Origin: Streptomyces sp. man185
Lineage (GTDB): Bacteria > Actinomycetota > Actinomycetes > Streptomycetales > Streptomycetaceae
Direction: 5' to 3'
NCBI GenBank assembly: GCA_002551355.1
Contig: NTHE01000056.1
Coordinates: 1 to 52,767 of the forward strand
Length of the DNA: 52,767 nucleotides
Translations under genes and position numbers: made by a program
Notes under the pieces: generated by a model
The model's input: the letters and a program-made list of their open reading frames with translations, nothing else
What the model was told of the DNA's origin: nothing
Databases searched by the model: none
In this document: in pieces, positions 41,497 through 49,843 of the stretch
Layout of the letters: every line of letters begins with the position of its first letter
Position numbering within the stretch: position 1 is the first letter of the stretch

Positions 41497-44400
41497 CTAC
41501 TGCTTGCGCAGGCGGAAGCTCAGGGCCAGGCCCTCGTCCTCGAACGTCTCGCCGTACGTCGCGTCCGCCTCGCCCTCCGCGTAGTCCAGGGCGAGCACCT
41601 CCTCGGAGATGAGGGGGGCGTGCTCCGTGAGGGCCTCCACCGTCGCGGGGGACGTCGAGGTCCAACGGACGGCGATGCGGTCCGCCACGTCCAGGCCGCT
41701 GTTCTTGCGGGCCTCCTGGATCAGGCGGATCGCGTCACGGGCCAGGCCCGCGCGGCGCAGCTCCGGGGTGATCTCCAGGTCCAGGGCGACCGTCGCGCCC
41801 GAGTCCGAGGCGACCGACCAGCCCTCGCGCGGGGTCTCCGTGATGATGACCTCGTCGGGGGCGAGGGCGATCTGCTCGCCCTCCACCTCCACCGACGCCG
41901 TGCCCTCGCGCAGGGCGAGGGAGAGCGCCGCCGCGTCCGCGTTCGCCACCGCCTTGGCCACCGCCTGCACGCCCTTGCCGAACCGCTTGCCCAGCGCCCG
42001 GAAGTTCGCCTTCGCCGTCGTGTCGACCAGGGAGCCGCCCACCTCGGAGAGCGAGGCCAGGGACGAGACGTTCAGCTCTTCCGTGATCTGGGCGCGCAGG
42101 TCGGGGGAGAGGGACTCGAAGCCGCTCGCCGCCACCAGCGCGCGCGACAGCGGCTGGCGCGTCTTCACACCCGACTCGGCGCGCGTCGCCCGGCCCAGCT
42201 CCACCAGGCGGCGCACCAGCGCCATCTGGGTCGAGAGGGTCGGGTCGATTGCCGTCAGGTCCGGCTTCGGCCAGGTGGAGAGGTGGACCGACTCCGGGGC
42301 GTCCGGCGTGACCGGGACGATCAGGTCCTGCCAGACCCGCTCCGTGATGAACGGGACCAGCGGGGCCATCAGCCGCGTCACCGTCTCGACCACCTCGTGC
42401 AGCGTTCGCAGCGCCGCCTTGTCGCCCTGCCAGAAGCGGCGGCGCGAGCGGCGTACGTACCAGTTGGAGAGGTCGTCCACGAACGCAGAGAGCAGCTTGC
42501 CGGCGCGCTGGGTGTCGTAGCCCTCCATGGCCACCGTCATCTGGTCGACCAGCGCGTTGAGTTCGCTCAGCAGCCAGCGGTCCAGGACCGTGCGGTCGGC
42601 CGGTGCCGGGTCGGCCTCGGAGGGTGCCCAGGACGAGGTGCGCGCGTACAGGGCCTGGAAGGCGACCGTGTTCCAGTAGGTGAGGAGCGTCTTGCGGACG
42701 ACCTCCTGGATCGTTCCGTGGCCCACGCGCCGCGCCGCCCACGGGGAGCCGCCCGCGGCCATGAACCACCGCACCGCGTCCGCCCCGTGCTGGTCCATCA
42801 GCGGGATCGGCTGGAGGATGTTGCCCAGGTGCTTGGACATCTTGCGGCCGTCCTCGGCGAGGATGTGGCCCAGGCAGACCACGTTCTCGTAGGAAGACTT
42901 GTCGAAGACGAGGGTGCCGACCGCCATCATCGTGTAGAACCAGCCGCGGGTCTGGTCGATGGCCTCCGAGATGAACTGCGCCGGGTAGCGGCTCTCGAAG
43001 ATCTCCTTGTTCTTGTAGGGGTAGCCCCACTGCGCGAACGGCATCGAACCCGAGTCGTACCAGGCGTCGATGACCTCCGGGACGCGGTACGCCTCCAGCT
43101 GGCAGCTCTCGTGCGTGCAGGTGAAGGTGATCTCGTCGATGAACGGGCGGTGGGGGTCGAGCGATGACTGGTCGGCGCCGGTCAGTTCGGTCAGCTCCGC
43201 CCGCGAGCCCACGCATGTCAGGTGGTCGTCCTCGCAGCGCCAGATCGGCAGCGGCGTACCCCAGTAGCGGTTACGGGAGAGCGCCCAGTCGACGTTGTTG
43301 TTCAGCCAGTCGCCGAAGCGGCCGTTCTTGACCGACTCCGGGAACCAGTTGGTCTTCTCGTTCTCCTGGAGGAGCCTGTCCTTGATCGCGGTCGTACGGA
43401 TGTACCAGGACGGCTGCGCGTAGTAGAGCAGCGCCGTGTGGCAGCGCCAGCAGTGCGGGTAGCTGTGCTCGTACGGGACATGGCGGAAGAGCTTGCCGTG
43501 CGCCTCGAGATCCGCGGTGAGCGTCTCGTCGGCCTTCTTGAAGAAGACGCCGCCGATCAGGGGCAGATTCTCTTCGAACGTCCCGTCCGGGCGGACCGGG
43601 TTGACCACCGGCAGGCCGTAGGAGCGGCAGACCACGAGGTCGTCGGCGCCGAAGGCGGGGGACTGGTGGACCAGACCCGTACCGTCCTCGGTCGTGACGT
43701 ACTCGGCGTTGACCACGTAGTGCGCTTCCGCCGGGAAGTCGACCAGGGTGAAGGGGCGCTCGTAGGTCCAGCGCTCCATCTCGGCGCCCGTGAACGACTG
43801 GCCGGTGGCCTCCCAGCCCTCGCCCAGCGCCTTCTCCAGCAGCGGCTCGGCGACGACGAGCTTCTCCTCGCCGTTCGTCGCGACGACGTAGCGGACCTCG
43901 GGGTGGGCGGCGACCGCGGTGTTGGAGACCAGCGTCCAGGGGGTGGTCGTCCAGACCAGGAGGGCCGCCTCGCCGGCCAGCGGGCCGGAGGTGAGCGGGA
44001 AGCGCACGAAGACCGAGGGGTCGACGACCGTCTCGTAGCCCTGGGCCAGCTCGTGGTCGGACAGGCCCGTGCCGCAGCGCGGGCACCAGGGGGCGACCCG
44101 GTGGTCCTGGACCAGCAGGTCCTTGCCGAAGATCTCCTTCAGCGACCACCACACGGAGTCCACGTACTCCGGGTCCATCGTGCGGTACGCGTCGTCCAGG
44201 TCGACCCAGTAGCCCATGCGGGTCGTCAGCTCGGCGAACGCGTCGGTGTGCCGGGTCACCGACTCACGGCACTTGGCGTTGAACTCGGCGATGCCGAACG
44301 CCTCGATGTCCTTCTTGCCGTTGAAGCCCAGCTCCTTCTCCACCGCGAGCTCGACCGGCAGGCCGTGGCAGTCCCAGCCGGCCTTGCGGCCGACGTGGTA

Positions 44401-44640
44401 GCCCTGCATGGTGCGGAAGCGGGGGAAGACGTCCTTGAAGACGCGGGCCTCGATGTGGTGGGCGCCCGGCATGCCGTTGGCGGTGGGCGGGCCCTCGTAG
44501 AAGACCCACTCGGGGCGGCCCTCGGACTGGTCGAGGCTCTTGGCGAAGACCTTGCTGTCGCGCCAGAAGTCGAGCACGGCGTGCTCCAGCGCGGGCAGGT
44601 CGACCTGGGCGGGTACCTGGCGGTACTGCGGCGATGTCAT
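41497..44640 (-). CDS. ileS: Isoleucyl-tRNA synthetase
   Basis: Class I synthetase of 1047 residues charging tRNA-Ile. The HIGH-type motif is in A-N-G-M-P-G-A-H-H (54-62) and KMSKS in D-G-R-K-M-S-K-H. The editing domain contains W-T-T-T-P-W-T-L, and the metal-binding cysteine pairs occur in W-C-P-R-C-G and H-C-W-R-C-H. The anticodon-binding helical domain and a C-terminal extension complete the protein. This corresponds to the long, eukaryote-like IleRS class (inference from the motif forms and length), which in other species is often mupirocin tolerant. ATG 44640 is the start sequestered by the T-box leader; GGAGGA lies 9-14 nt upstream. Confidence 0.96.
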   Translation of the reverse strand: MTSPQYRQVPAQVDLPALEHAVLDFWRDSKVFAKSLDQSEGRPEWVFYEGPPTANGMPGAHHIEARVFKDVFPRFRTMQGYHVGRKAGWDCHGLPVELAVEKELGFNGKKDIEAFGIAEFNAKCRESVTRHTDAFAELTTRMGYWVDLDDAYRTMDPEYVDSVWWSLKEIFGKDLLVQDHRVAPWCPRCGTGLSDHELAQGYETVVDPSVFVRFPLTSGPLAGEAALLVWTTTPWTLVSNTAVAAHPEVRYVVATNGEEKLVVAEPLLEKALGEGWEATGQSFTGAEMERWTYERPFTLVDFPAEAHYVVNAEYVTTEDGTGLVHQSPAFGADDLVVCRSYGLPVVNPVRPDGTFEENLPLIGGVFFKKADETLTADLEAHGKLFRHVPYEHSYPHCWRCHTALLYYAQPSWYIRTTAIKDRLLQENEKTNWFPESVKNGRFGDWLNNNVDWALSRNRYWGTPLPIWRCEDDHLTCVGSRAELTELTGADQSSLDPHRPFIDEITFTCTHESCQLEAYRVPEVIDAWYDSGSMPFAQWGYPYKNKEIFESRYPAQFISEAIDQTRGWFYTMMAVGTLVFDKSSYENVVCLGHILAEDGRKMSKHLGNILQPIPLMDQHGADAVRWFMAAGGSPWAARRVGHGTIQEVVRKTLLTYWNTVAFQALYARTSSWAPSEADPAPADRTVLDRWLLSELNALVDQMTVAMEGYDTQRAGKLLSAFVDDLSNWYVRRSRRRFWQGDKAALRTLHEVVETVTRLMAPLVPFITERVWQDLIVPVTPDAPESVHLSTWPKPDLTAIDPTLSTQMALVRRLVELGRATRAESGVKTRQPLSRALVAASGFESLSPDLRAQITEELNVSSLASLSEVGGSLVDTTAKANFRALGKRFGKGVQAVAKAVANADAAALSLALREGTASVEVEGEQIALAPDEVIITETPREGWSVASDSGATVALDLEITPELRRAGLARDAIRLIQEARKNSGLDVADRIAVRWTSTSPATVEALTEHAPLISEEVLALDYAEGEADATYGETFEDEGLALSFRLRKQ

Positions 44641-44925
44641 GTGCGGCTTCCTCCGGCGGACGTATTCCACTTCCGTCGGAGGGACGAGAGCGCCTCGGCT
44701 CCCGCGGTACCACCCTCCTTGGCCTCGGGCGCGTGCCCGTGGCCCCCTCATTGGGGTCGCGATGCCGGTTCTAGTGGCCTCGGGCACGGGGGCGGCACCC
44801 CACATGTCCAAGGCTTTCTTCCGGCGGCTCCGGGGTGATCTTCACGACGCGCTCGCCCCCGGGCTCACACCGTCCCCGGGTCGCTGCTGGCTGCGTACGA
44901 CGCTACTCGTCCCATCCACGCCTCT
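44641..44925 (-). promoter_or_regulatory. ileS T-box riboswitch, translational type
   Basis: On the minus strand the leader contains the T-box AGGGTGGTACCGCGGGAGC (+ 44698-44716). Upstream is a stem I with GTGAAGATCACC (specifier loop, AUC isoleucine codon). Just before ileS, CCCTCCGACGG (+ 44673-44683) can pair with the ileS Shine-Dalgarno region CCGCCGGAGG with one mismatch. There is no intrinsic terminator, so uncharged tRNA-Ile should expose the ribosome site, as known for actinobacterial ileS T-boxes. Confidence 0.93.
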
Positions 44926-45207
44926 CGCTGGGGCCAGTGTACGGGCCCGTACGGGCGACGGCCGACCGGTTTATCGGGGGCGCGTGGGCGTGACCCGAGT
45001 GGCGGGACGGGGCAGAAGGACTTCCCGGCGGGGCCCGGGGGCCGGATTACCGGGCGGGGAGCTGGGAACAACGGAGGCAGGCGCGCCACGACCGGATACG
45101 GGGGAGGGGCGGGAGGGCGGCGTGCCCCGTTGCCGCGGGGCTGGAGTCGATTTATCGTCCCAGCACGACTCGCGAGCAAGATCACAATATGTGAAGGGGC
45201 CGCGGCC
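44926..45207. other. Divergent promoter region between ileS leader and the DksA-like gene
   Basis: About 280 bp without a supported gene. On the minus strand a possible -10 TACACT (+ 44936-44941) lies just ahead of the T-box RNA. The part near 45160-45200 is relatively AT-rich and probably carries the DksA-like promoter. Confidence 0.45.
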
Positions 45208-45993
45208 ATGGTGGCGAAGAAGACGGCGGAAGAGACCGCGGCCGAGCAAGACGGCGCCCACGAGCCACCGGCCGAGGCCGAGAAGGCGACGGCCGGGAAG
45301 TCGGCGAAGAAGACAGCGAAAGAGGCCGCGAAGAAGACCGCGGCCAAGAAGACCACGGCTAAGAAGACGGCGGCCAAGAAGACGGCGGCCAAGAAGACGG
45401 CGGCCGGCGAAAAGCCCGCCACCAAGAAGAGCACCGCCGAGAAGACTGCGAAAAAGGCCGCAGCGGCGGCCACGGAGGCGGCCCGGGCCGCCGATCAGAC
45501 GGGAGCCCACACGGTGGTAGCCAAGAAGAGCGCGAGTCGTCCCGCAGCAGGCGCACAGGCCACGGCCCCCGTGCCGCCCGCCCGCGCCGCCGCCCCCGAC
45601 GAGCTGGCCGTCCGGCCCGGGGAGGACCCCTGGACGCCCGAGGAGGTCACCGAGGCGCGCACCCTGCTCACGAGTGAGATCCTGCGGCTCCGCAGCGAGC
45701 TGGAGGCCTCCGGCGCGGCCCTGGCCGGGCTGATGCGGGACTCCGGCGACGGCGCGGGCGACGACGAGGCCGACACGGGCACCAAGAACATCACCCGCGA
45801 GCACGAGCTGTCGCTCGCCGCCAACGCCCAGGAGATGCTGGAGCAGACAGAGCGGGCACTCGCCCGGCTGGAGGCGGGGACGTACGGGCTGTGCGAGATC
45901 TGCGGCAAGCCGATCGGCAAGGCGCGGATGCAGGCCTTCCCCCGGGCCACCCTCTGCGTCGAGGACAAGCAGAAGCAGGAGCGGCGCGGCTGA
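45208..45993 (+). CDS. DksA/TraR-type zinc-finger protein with histone-H1-like Lys/Ala-rich N-terminus
   Basis: 261-residue protein. Residues 1-120 are Lys/Ala/Thr-rich with A-A-K-K-T pentapeptide repeats like bacterial histone-H1-like tails. Residues about 135-225 are helical (coiled-coil-like), ending N-A-Q-E-M-L-E-Q-T-E-R-A-L-A-R-L. The DksA/TraR finger follows: Cys229 and Cys232 (C-E-I-C-G), then Cys250, but residue 253 is Asp (L-C-V-E-D) where the fourth cysteine is expected. GAAGGGG lies 9-15 nt before ATG 45208. It may bind RNA polymerase or DNA; whether zinc is held normally is doubtful. Upstream of lspA by 59 nt. Confidence 0.88.
   Translation: MVAKKTAEETAAEQDGAHEPPAEAEKATAGKSAKKTAKEAAKKTAAKKTTAKKTAAKKTAAKKTAAGEKPATKKSTAEKTAKKAAAAATEAARAADQTGAHTVVAKKSASRPAAGAQATAPVPPARAAAPDELAVRPGEDPWTPEEVTEARTLLTSEILRLRSELEASGAALAGLMRDSGDGAGDDEADTGTKNITREHELSLAANAQEMLEQTERALARLEAGTYGLCEICGKPIGKARMQAFPRATLCVEDKQKQERRG
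45325..45399 (+). repeat. 15-bp tandem repeats encoding A-A-K-K-T
   Basis: Five consecutive 15-nt units of the type GCGGCCAAGAAGACG, with the two most downstream copies identical, encode the Lys/Ala tail of the DksA-like protein. Copy number could vary without changing the frame. Confidence 0.85.
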
Positions 45994-46052
45994 TCCGCAC
46001 AGGTGTGTCGTACCCTCATCCGAAGGCAGGCACCTAGGGTTGAGGGACTTAC

Positions 46053-46643
46053 GTGGCAGAGGCGGAGCGCATCATCGGTACGCCGGAAAATCCCGAGGCC
46101 GAGGGCACGGACGAAGGCGGCAGCACGGCCGCCGACGCCGCCGTGAACGCGGGCCGGGGCAAGCGGAAGGTCCTCGTTCTCCTGAGCGTGGCCGTCGTGG
46201 CCTATCTGCTGGACCTGGTCACGAAGATGATCGTGGTCGCGAAGCTGGAGCACCAGCCGCCGATCGACGTCATCGGCGACTGGCTGCAGTTCCGGGCGAT
46301 CCGGAACGCGGGCGCCGCGTTCGGGTTCGGCGAGGCGTTCACGGTGATCTTCACCATCATCGCCGCCGGTGTGATCGTGGTCATCGTCCGGCTGGCCCGC
46401 AAGCTCTACAGCCTGCCGTGGGCCATCGCCCTGGGCCTGCTCCTCGGCGGTGCGCTCGGCAACCTCACCGACCGCCTCTTCCGGGCGCCCGGCGTGTTCG
46501 AGGGCGCGGTGGTGGACTTCATCGCCCCCAAGCACTTCGCCGTCTTCAACCTCGCCGACTCCGCCATCGTGTGCGGCGGCATCCTGATCGTGATCCTCTC
46601 CTTCCGGGGCCTGGACCCCGACGGGACCGTGCACAAGGACTGA
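46053..46643 (+). CDS. lspA: Lipoprotein signal peptidase LspA
   Basis: Aspartyl membrane protease that cuts the signal peptide from diacylated prolipoproteins. The 196-residue product has a hydrophilic N-terminal extension (1-37), four membrane spans, R-N-x-G-A-A-F-G-F-G (84-93), and the catalytic aspartates Asp140 (G-N-L-T-D-R-L) and Asp169 (F-N-L-A-D-S). GTG 46053 is the chosen start; the extension before the first span is longer than in most LspA proteins. Followed by an RluA-family gene after 49 nt, the common lspA-rluD pairing. Confidence 0.94.
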   Translation: MAEAERIIGTPENPEAEGTDEGGSTAADAAVNAGRGKRKVLVLLSVAVVAYLLDLVTKMIVVAKLEHQPPIDVIGDWLQFRAIRNAGAAFGFGEAFTVIFTIIAAGVIVVIVRLARKLYSLPWAIALGLLLGGALGNLTDRLFRAPGVFEGAVVDFIAPKHFAVFNLADSAIVCGGILIVILSFRGLDPDGTVHKD

Positions 46644-46692
46644 CCGGGGCCGGGCTGCGCGGGGAGCCTTCGGCGCAAGGCATACTCGACAG

Positions 46693-47634
46693 GTGAGTAC
46701 GCACCCCGAGATCCGCACCCTGCCCGTACCGGACGGCCTGGAGGGCGAGCGCGTCGACGCCGCCATCTCCCGGATGTTCGGTTTCTCCCGCACCAAGGCC
46801 GCCGAGCTGGCCGCCGCCGGGAAGGTCCAGGTGGACGGTTCGGTGGCCGGGAAGTCCGAGCGCGTCCACGGTGGCGCCTGGCTGGAGGTCGAGATGCCGG
46901 GGGCGCCCGCTCCCGTCCAGATCGTCGCCGAGCCCGTCGAGGGCATGGAGATCGTCCACGACGACGAGGACATCGTCGTCATCATGAAGCCGGTCGGCGT
47001 CGCGGCCCACCCCAGCCCCGGCTGGACCGGCACCACCGTCATCGGCGGCCTCGCCGCGGCCGGCTACCGGATCTCGACGTCCGGCGCCGCCGAGCGCCAG
47101 GGCATCGTGCACCGCCTCGACGTCGGCACCTCCGGCCTGATGGTCGTCGCCAAGTCCGAGCGCGCCTACACCCTGCTCAAGGCCCAGTTCCGCGACCGGG
47201 TCGTCGACAAGAAGTACCACGCCCTCGTCCAGGGCCACCCGGACCCGATGAGCGGCACCATCGACGCCCCCATCGGACGCCACCCCAACCACGACTACAA
47301 GTGGGCGGTCACCGCCGAGGGCAAGCCGTCGGTGACCCATTACGACCTGATCGAGGCCTACCGCGCCGCCAGCCTTCTCGACATCAAGCTGGAGACCGGC
47401 CGCACCCACCAGATCCGGGTCCACATGTCCGCCCACCGCCACCCCTGCGTCGGCGACCTCACCTACGGCGCGGACCCGACGCTGGCCAAGCGCCTCGGGC
47501 TGACCCGTCAGTGGCTGCACGCCGTGCGCCTGGGCTTCGAGCACCCCGCCGACGGGAGCTGGGTGGAGTTCTCCTCCACCTACCCGGCCGACCTCCAGCA
47601 CGCGCTCGACACCATCTCCGCGGAGAGCCAGTGA
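46693..47634 (+). CDS. RluA/RluD-family 23S rRNA pseudouridine synthase
   Basis: 313-residue pseudouridine synthase. An N-terminal S4-like RNA-binding domain (R-V-D-A-A-I-S-R-M through V-Q-V-D-G) precedes the catalytic domain. That domain has H-R-L-D-V-G-T-S-G (catalytic Asp143), K-K-Y-H-A-L-V and E-T-G-R-T-H-Q-I-R-V-H-M. The order S4-catalytic matches RluD (which modifies helix 69), but the exact target is inferred. GTG 46693 is used. Its stop overlaps the next start as GTGA. Confidence 0.92.
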   Translation: MSTHPEIRTLPVPDGLEGERVDAAISRMFGFSRTKAAELAAAGKVQVDGSVAGKSERVHGGAWLEVEMPGAPAPVQIVAEPVEGMEIVHDDEDIVVIMKPVGVAAHPSPGWTGTTVIGGLAAAGYRISTSGAAERQGIVHRLDVGTSGLMVVAKSERAYTLLKAQFRDRVVDKKYHALVQGHPDPMSGTIDAPIGRHPNHDYKWAVTAEGKPSVTHYDLIEAYRAASLLDIKLETGRTHQIRVHMSAHRHPCVGDLTYGADPTLAKRLGLTRQWLHAVRLGFEHPADGSWVEFSSTYPADLQHALDTISAESQ

Positions 47635-48117
47635 CCGCCGTGCCCGCCGCGTACAGCACCCGCAGGGCCGTCGAGGAGAGCGACCTCGCCGCCTGCTTCC
47701 AGGTCCGCAAGGACGTCTTCGTCGGGGAGCAGAACGTGCCCGAGGAGCTGGAGTACGACACCTACGACGCGACCGCGGTGCACGTCCTGGCCGTCGCGGC
47801 GGACGGCACCGCGCTCGGCACGGGACGGCTGCTGCACGGCGCGGACGCGGCCGGGAAGACCGGCGGCGACCTCACCGTCGGCTCGCTGGGCCGGCTCGCC
47901 GTGAGCCGGGAGGCCCGCGGCGTCGGCGTCGGCGCGGCCCTCGTCGTGGGCCATCGAGGACGAGGCGCGGAAGCTGGGCCTGGCCGCCGTCGACCTGCAC
48001 GCGCAGACGCACGCCCTCGGCTTCTACGAGCGGCTCGGATACGTTGCGTACGGCCCCGAGTTCCCCGACGCGGGCATGCCGCACCGGGCCATGCGACGGG
48101 AGATCCGCCCGGCCTGA
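47631..48117 (+). pseudogene. GNAT-family N-acetyltransferase, disrupted by a +1 frameshift
   Basis: The first 105 codons (47631-47945) encode a GNAT N-terminus up to motif A (L-A-V-S-R-E-A-R-G-V-G-V-G-A-A-L-V). The remainder continues in another frame from 47950 to the TGA at 48115-48117, reading A-I-E-D-E-A-R-K-L-G-L and then H-A-L-G-F-Y-E-R-L-G-Y. Four bases (47946-47949) stand where one codon is expected, so one base is extra. Without the correction the frame would run to 48338 inside the next gene. With it the protein would be 161 residues. GTG 47631 overlaps the pseudouridine synthase stop as GTGA. The cause may be a real mutation or a sequencing error. Confidence 0.88.
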
Positions 48118-48244
48118 GCGCCGGATACGGGTGCATCGGCCGAACCCCGGGGGGTATCGGCCGAAACGTACACCGCGCGTGGCAGGGTGGAGCCCTGTTC
48201 GGCCGCTCGGACCTGCCGGACCCGCACGCTCCGGAAGGCCCCTC

Positions 48245-49831
48245 GTGGAACAGATGTCCCTGCTGCTCCTCCTGCTGCTCGGAGCCGTGGTCACGGTGCC
48301 GCTCGGCGACCGGCTGGGGCTGCCCGCGCCGGTGCTGATGACCCTCGCGGGCATCGCGATGGCGTTCATGCCGTTCGTGCCGAACGTGGACATCCCACCG
48401 GAGATCATCCTTCCCGCACTGCTTCCGCCGCTGCTCTACGCCACCGTGCAGCGCACCTCCTGGCGGCAGTTCGCCGCCAACAAACGCCCCATTCTCCTGC
48501 TCGCCGTGGCCCTCGTCTTCGTCACCACGGCCGCCGTCGCCGCGGTCGCCAACTCGATCGTGCCGGGGCTGCCGATCGCCGCGGCCGTCGCGCTCGGCGC
48601 GCTCGTCGCCCCGCCCGACCCGGTCGCGGCGACGGCCGTCGCGGGTTCCGTGGGGCTGCCGCGGCGGCTGGTGTCGATCCTGGAGGGCGAGGGCCTCTTC
48701 AACGACGTGACGGCCATCACGCTCTACCACGTGGCCATCGCCGCCGCCGTCAGCGGCACTTTCTCGCTCCCCGAGGCCTTCGGGCTGCTGGTCCTCTCCG
48801 CCGTCGTCGCGGTGGTCGTCGGCCTCGCGCTCGGCTGGCTCACCATCAAGCTGATGGGCCTGCTCGGCGACGCGACCCTCCAGGTCGGCCTGACCCTGCT
48901 GGTGCCCTTCGTCGCATACGTCCTCGCGGAGGAGCTGATGGGCTCCGGGGTGCTGGCCGTCCTGACCATCGCGCTGTTCCTCGCCGAGCACACCGCCGAC
49001 GCCGACGACGTACTGGGCAGGCTCACCGGGCGTACCTTCTGGGACATCGTCGACACCCTGGTCACCGGCGTCGCCTTCGGGCTGATCGGCCTGGAGCTGC
49101 ACACCGTGTTCGGCACCGCCGACGGGCACGCCCTGGAGATGGTCGGCTGGGGGCTCGCGATCGTCGCGGTCGTCGTCGGCGTACGGCTGCTGTGGCTGCT
49201 GCCCGCGACCTGGCTGGCCAAGCGGCTGCACACCCGTCGGGACGTCAGCGAGGAGCTCCCCACCAGCTGGCGGGAGACCGTCGTGATGTGGTGGGCCGGG
49301 ATGCGCGGGGTGGCCTCCGTCGCCCTGGCGCTGGCGATCCCGCTGGAGACCGACGACGGGCAGCCCTTCCCCGGTCGCGACGAGATCATCTTCATCGCGT
49401 TCGCCGTGATCATGGCCACCCTGGTCTTCCAGGGGCTCACCCTGCCCTGGCTGGTCCGCAAGCTGAACGTCCGGGCCGACACCGCCGCCGAGGAGGCCCT
49501 GGAGCGGGACCTCGCGATCCGGGCCGCCAAGGCCGCCAAGTACCGCCTCAAGGAGATCCAGGAGGTCGAGGACTTCCCCGAGGAGGTCGTGGAACGGCTC
49601 CAGCGCGCCGCGTACGACATCGGGGCCCGCATCAGCCCCGACATGGTCGACGAGGAGCGACGCGAGGCCTACGCCCAGCGCGCGAAACGCTTCAAGGCGA
49701 TCAGCCGGGTCCAGCGCGAGATGATGTCGGCCGCACGCCACGAGGTGCTCTCCGCGCGCAGCGAACCCGGCTCCGACCCGGAGGTCGTGGACCGGGTGCT
49801 GCGGTATCTGGACTTCCGCTCGCTGCGCTGA
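48245..49831 (+). CDS. NhaP-type (CPA1) Na+/H+ antiporter
   Basis: 528-residue cation/proton antiporter. About twelve membrane spans are visible, with the CPA1 motifs A-P-P-D-P-V-A-A-T-A-V (ion-binding Asp) and E-G-E-G-L-F-N-D-V-T-A, and W-A-G-M-R-G-V-A-S-V in a later span. Residues from about 420 on form a cytoplasmic, charged helical C-terminus (E-E-A-L-E-R-D-L-A-I-R-A-A-K-A). GTG 48245 follows GGAAGG at 48232-48237; an ATG three codons on is the alternative. The 127-bp gap before it holds a direct repeat ATCGGCCGAA (48135-48144 and 48156-48165). Confidence 0.92.
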   Translation: MEQMSLLLLLLLGAVVTVPLGDRLGLPAPVLMTLAGIAMAFMPFVPNVDIPPEIILPALLPPLLYATVQRTSWRQFAANKRPILLLAVALVFVTTAAVAAVANSIVPGLPIAAAVALGALVAPPDPVAATAVAGSVGLPRRLVSILEGEGLFNDVTAITLYHVAIAAAVSGTFSLPEAFGLLVLSAVVAVVVGLALGWLTIKLMGLLGDATLQVGLTLLVPFVAYVLAEELMGSGVLAVLTIALFLAEHTADADDVLGRLTGRTFWDIVDTLVTGVAFGLIGLELHTVFGTADGHALEMVGWGLAIVAVVVGVRLLWLLPATWLAKRLHTRRDVSEELPTSWRETVVMWWAGMRGVASVALALAIPLETDDGQPFPGRDEIIFIAFAVIMATLVFQGLTLPWLVRKLNVRADTAAEEALERDLAIRAAKAAKYRLKEIQEVEDFPEEVVERLQRAAYDIGARISPDMVDEERREAYAQRAKRFKAISRVQREMMSAARHEVLSARSEPGSDPEVVDRVLRYLDFRSLR

Positions 49832-49843
49832 ACCCCGGGGCCT

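Noticed and set aside
45325..45399. Tandem 15-bp repeats as a CRISPR-like array
   Set aside because: The units are contiguous, in frame and encode a Lys/Ala tail; there are no spacers and no cas genes.
47946..48338. Unshifted read-through of the acetyltransferase into the antiporter region
   Set aside because: After codon 105 the frame becomes Arg/Pro/Gly-rich without GNAT features, while the +1 frame restores the family pattern and a stop at 48117.
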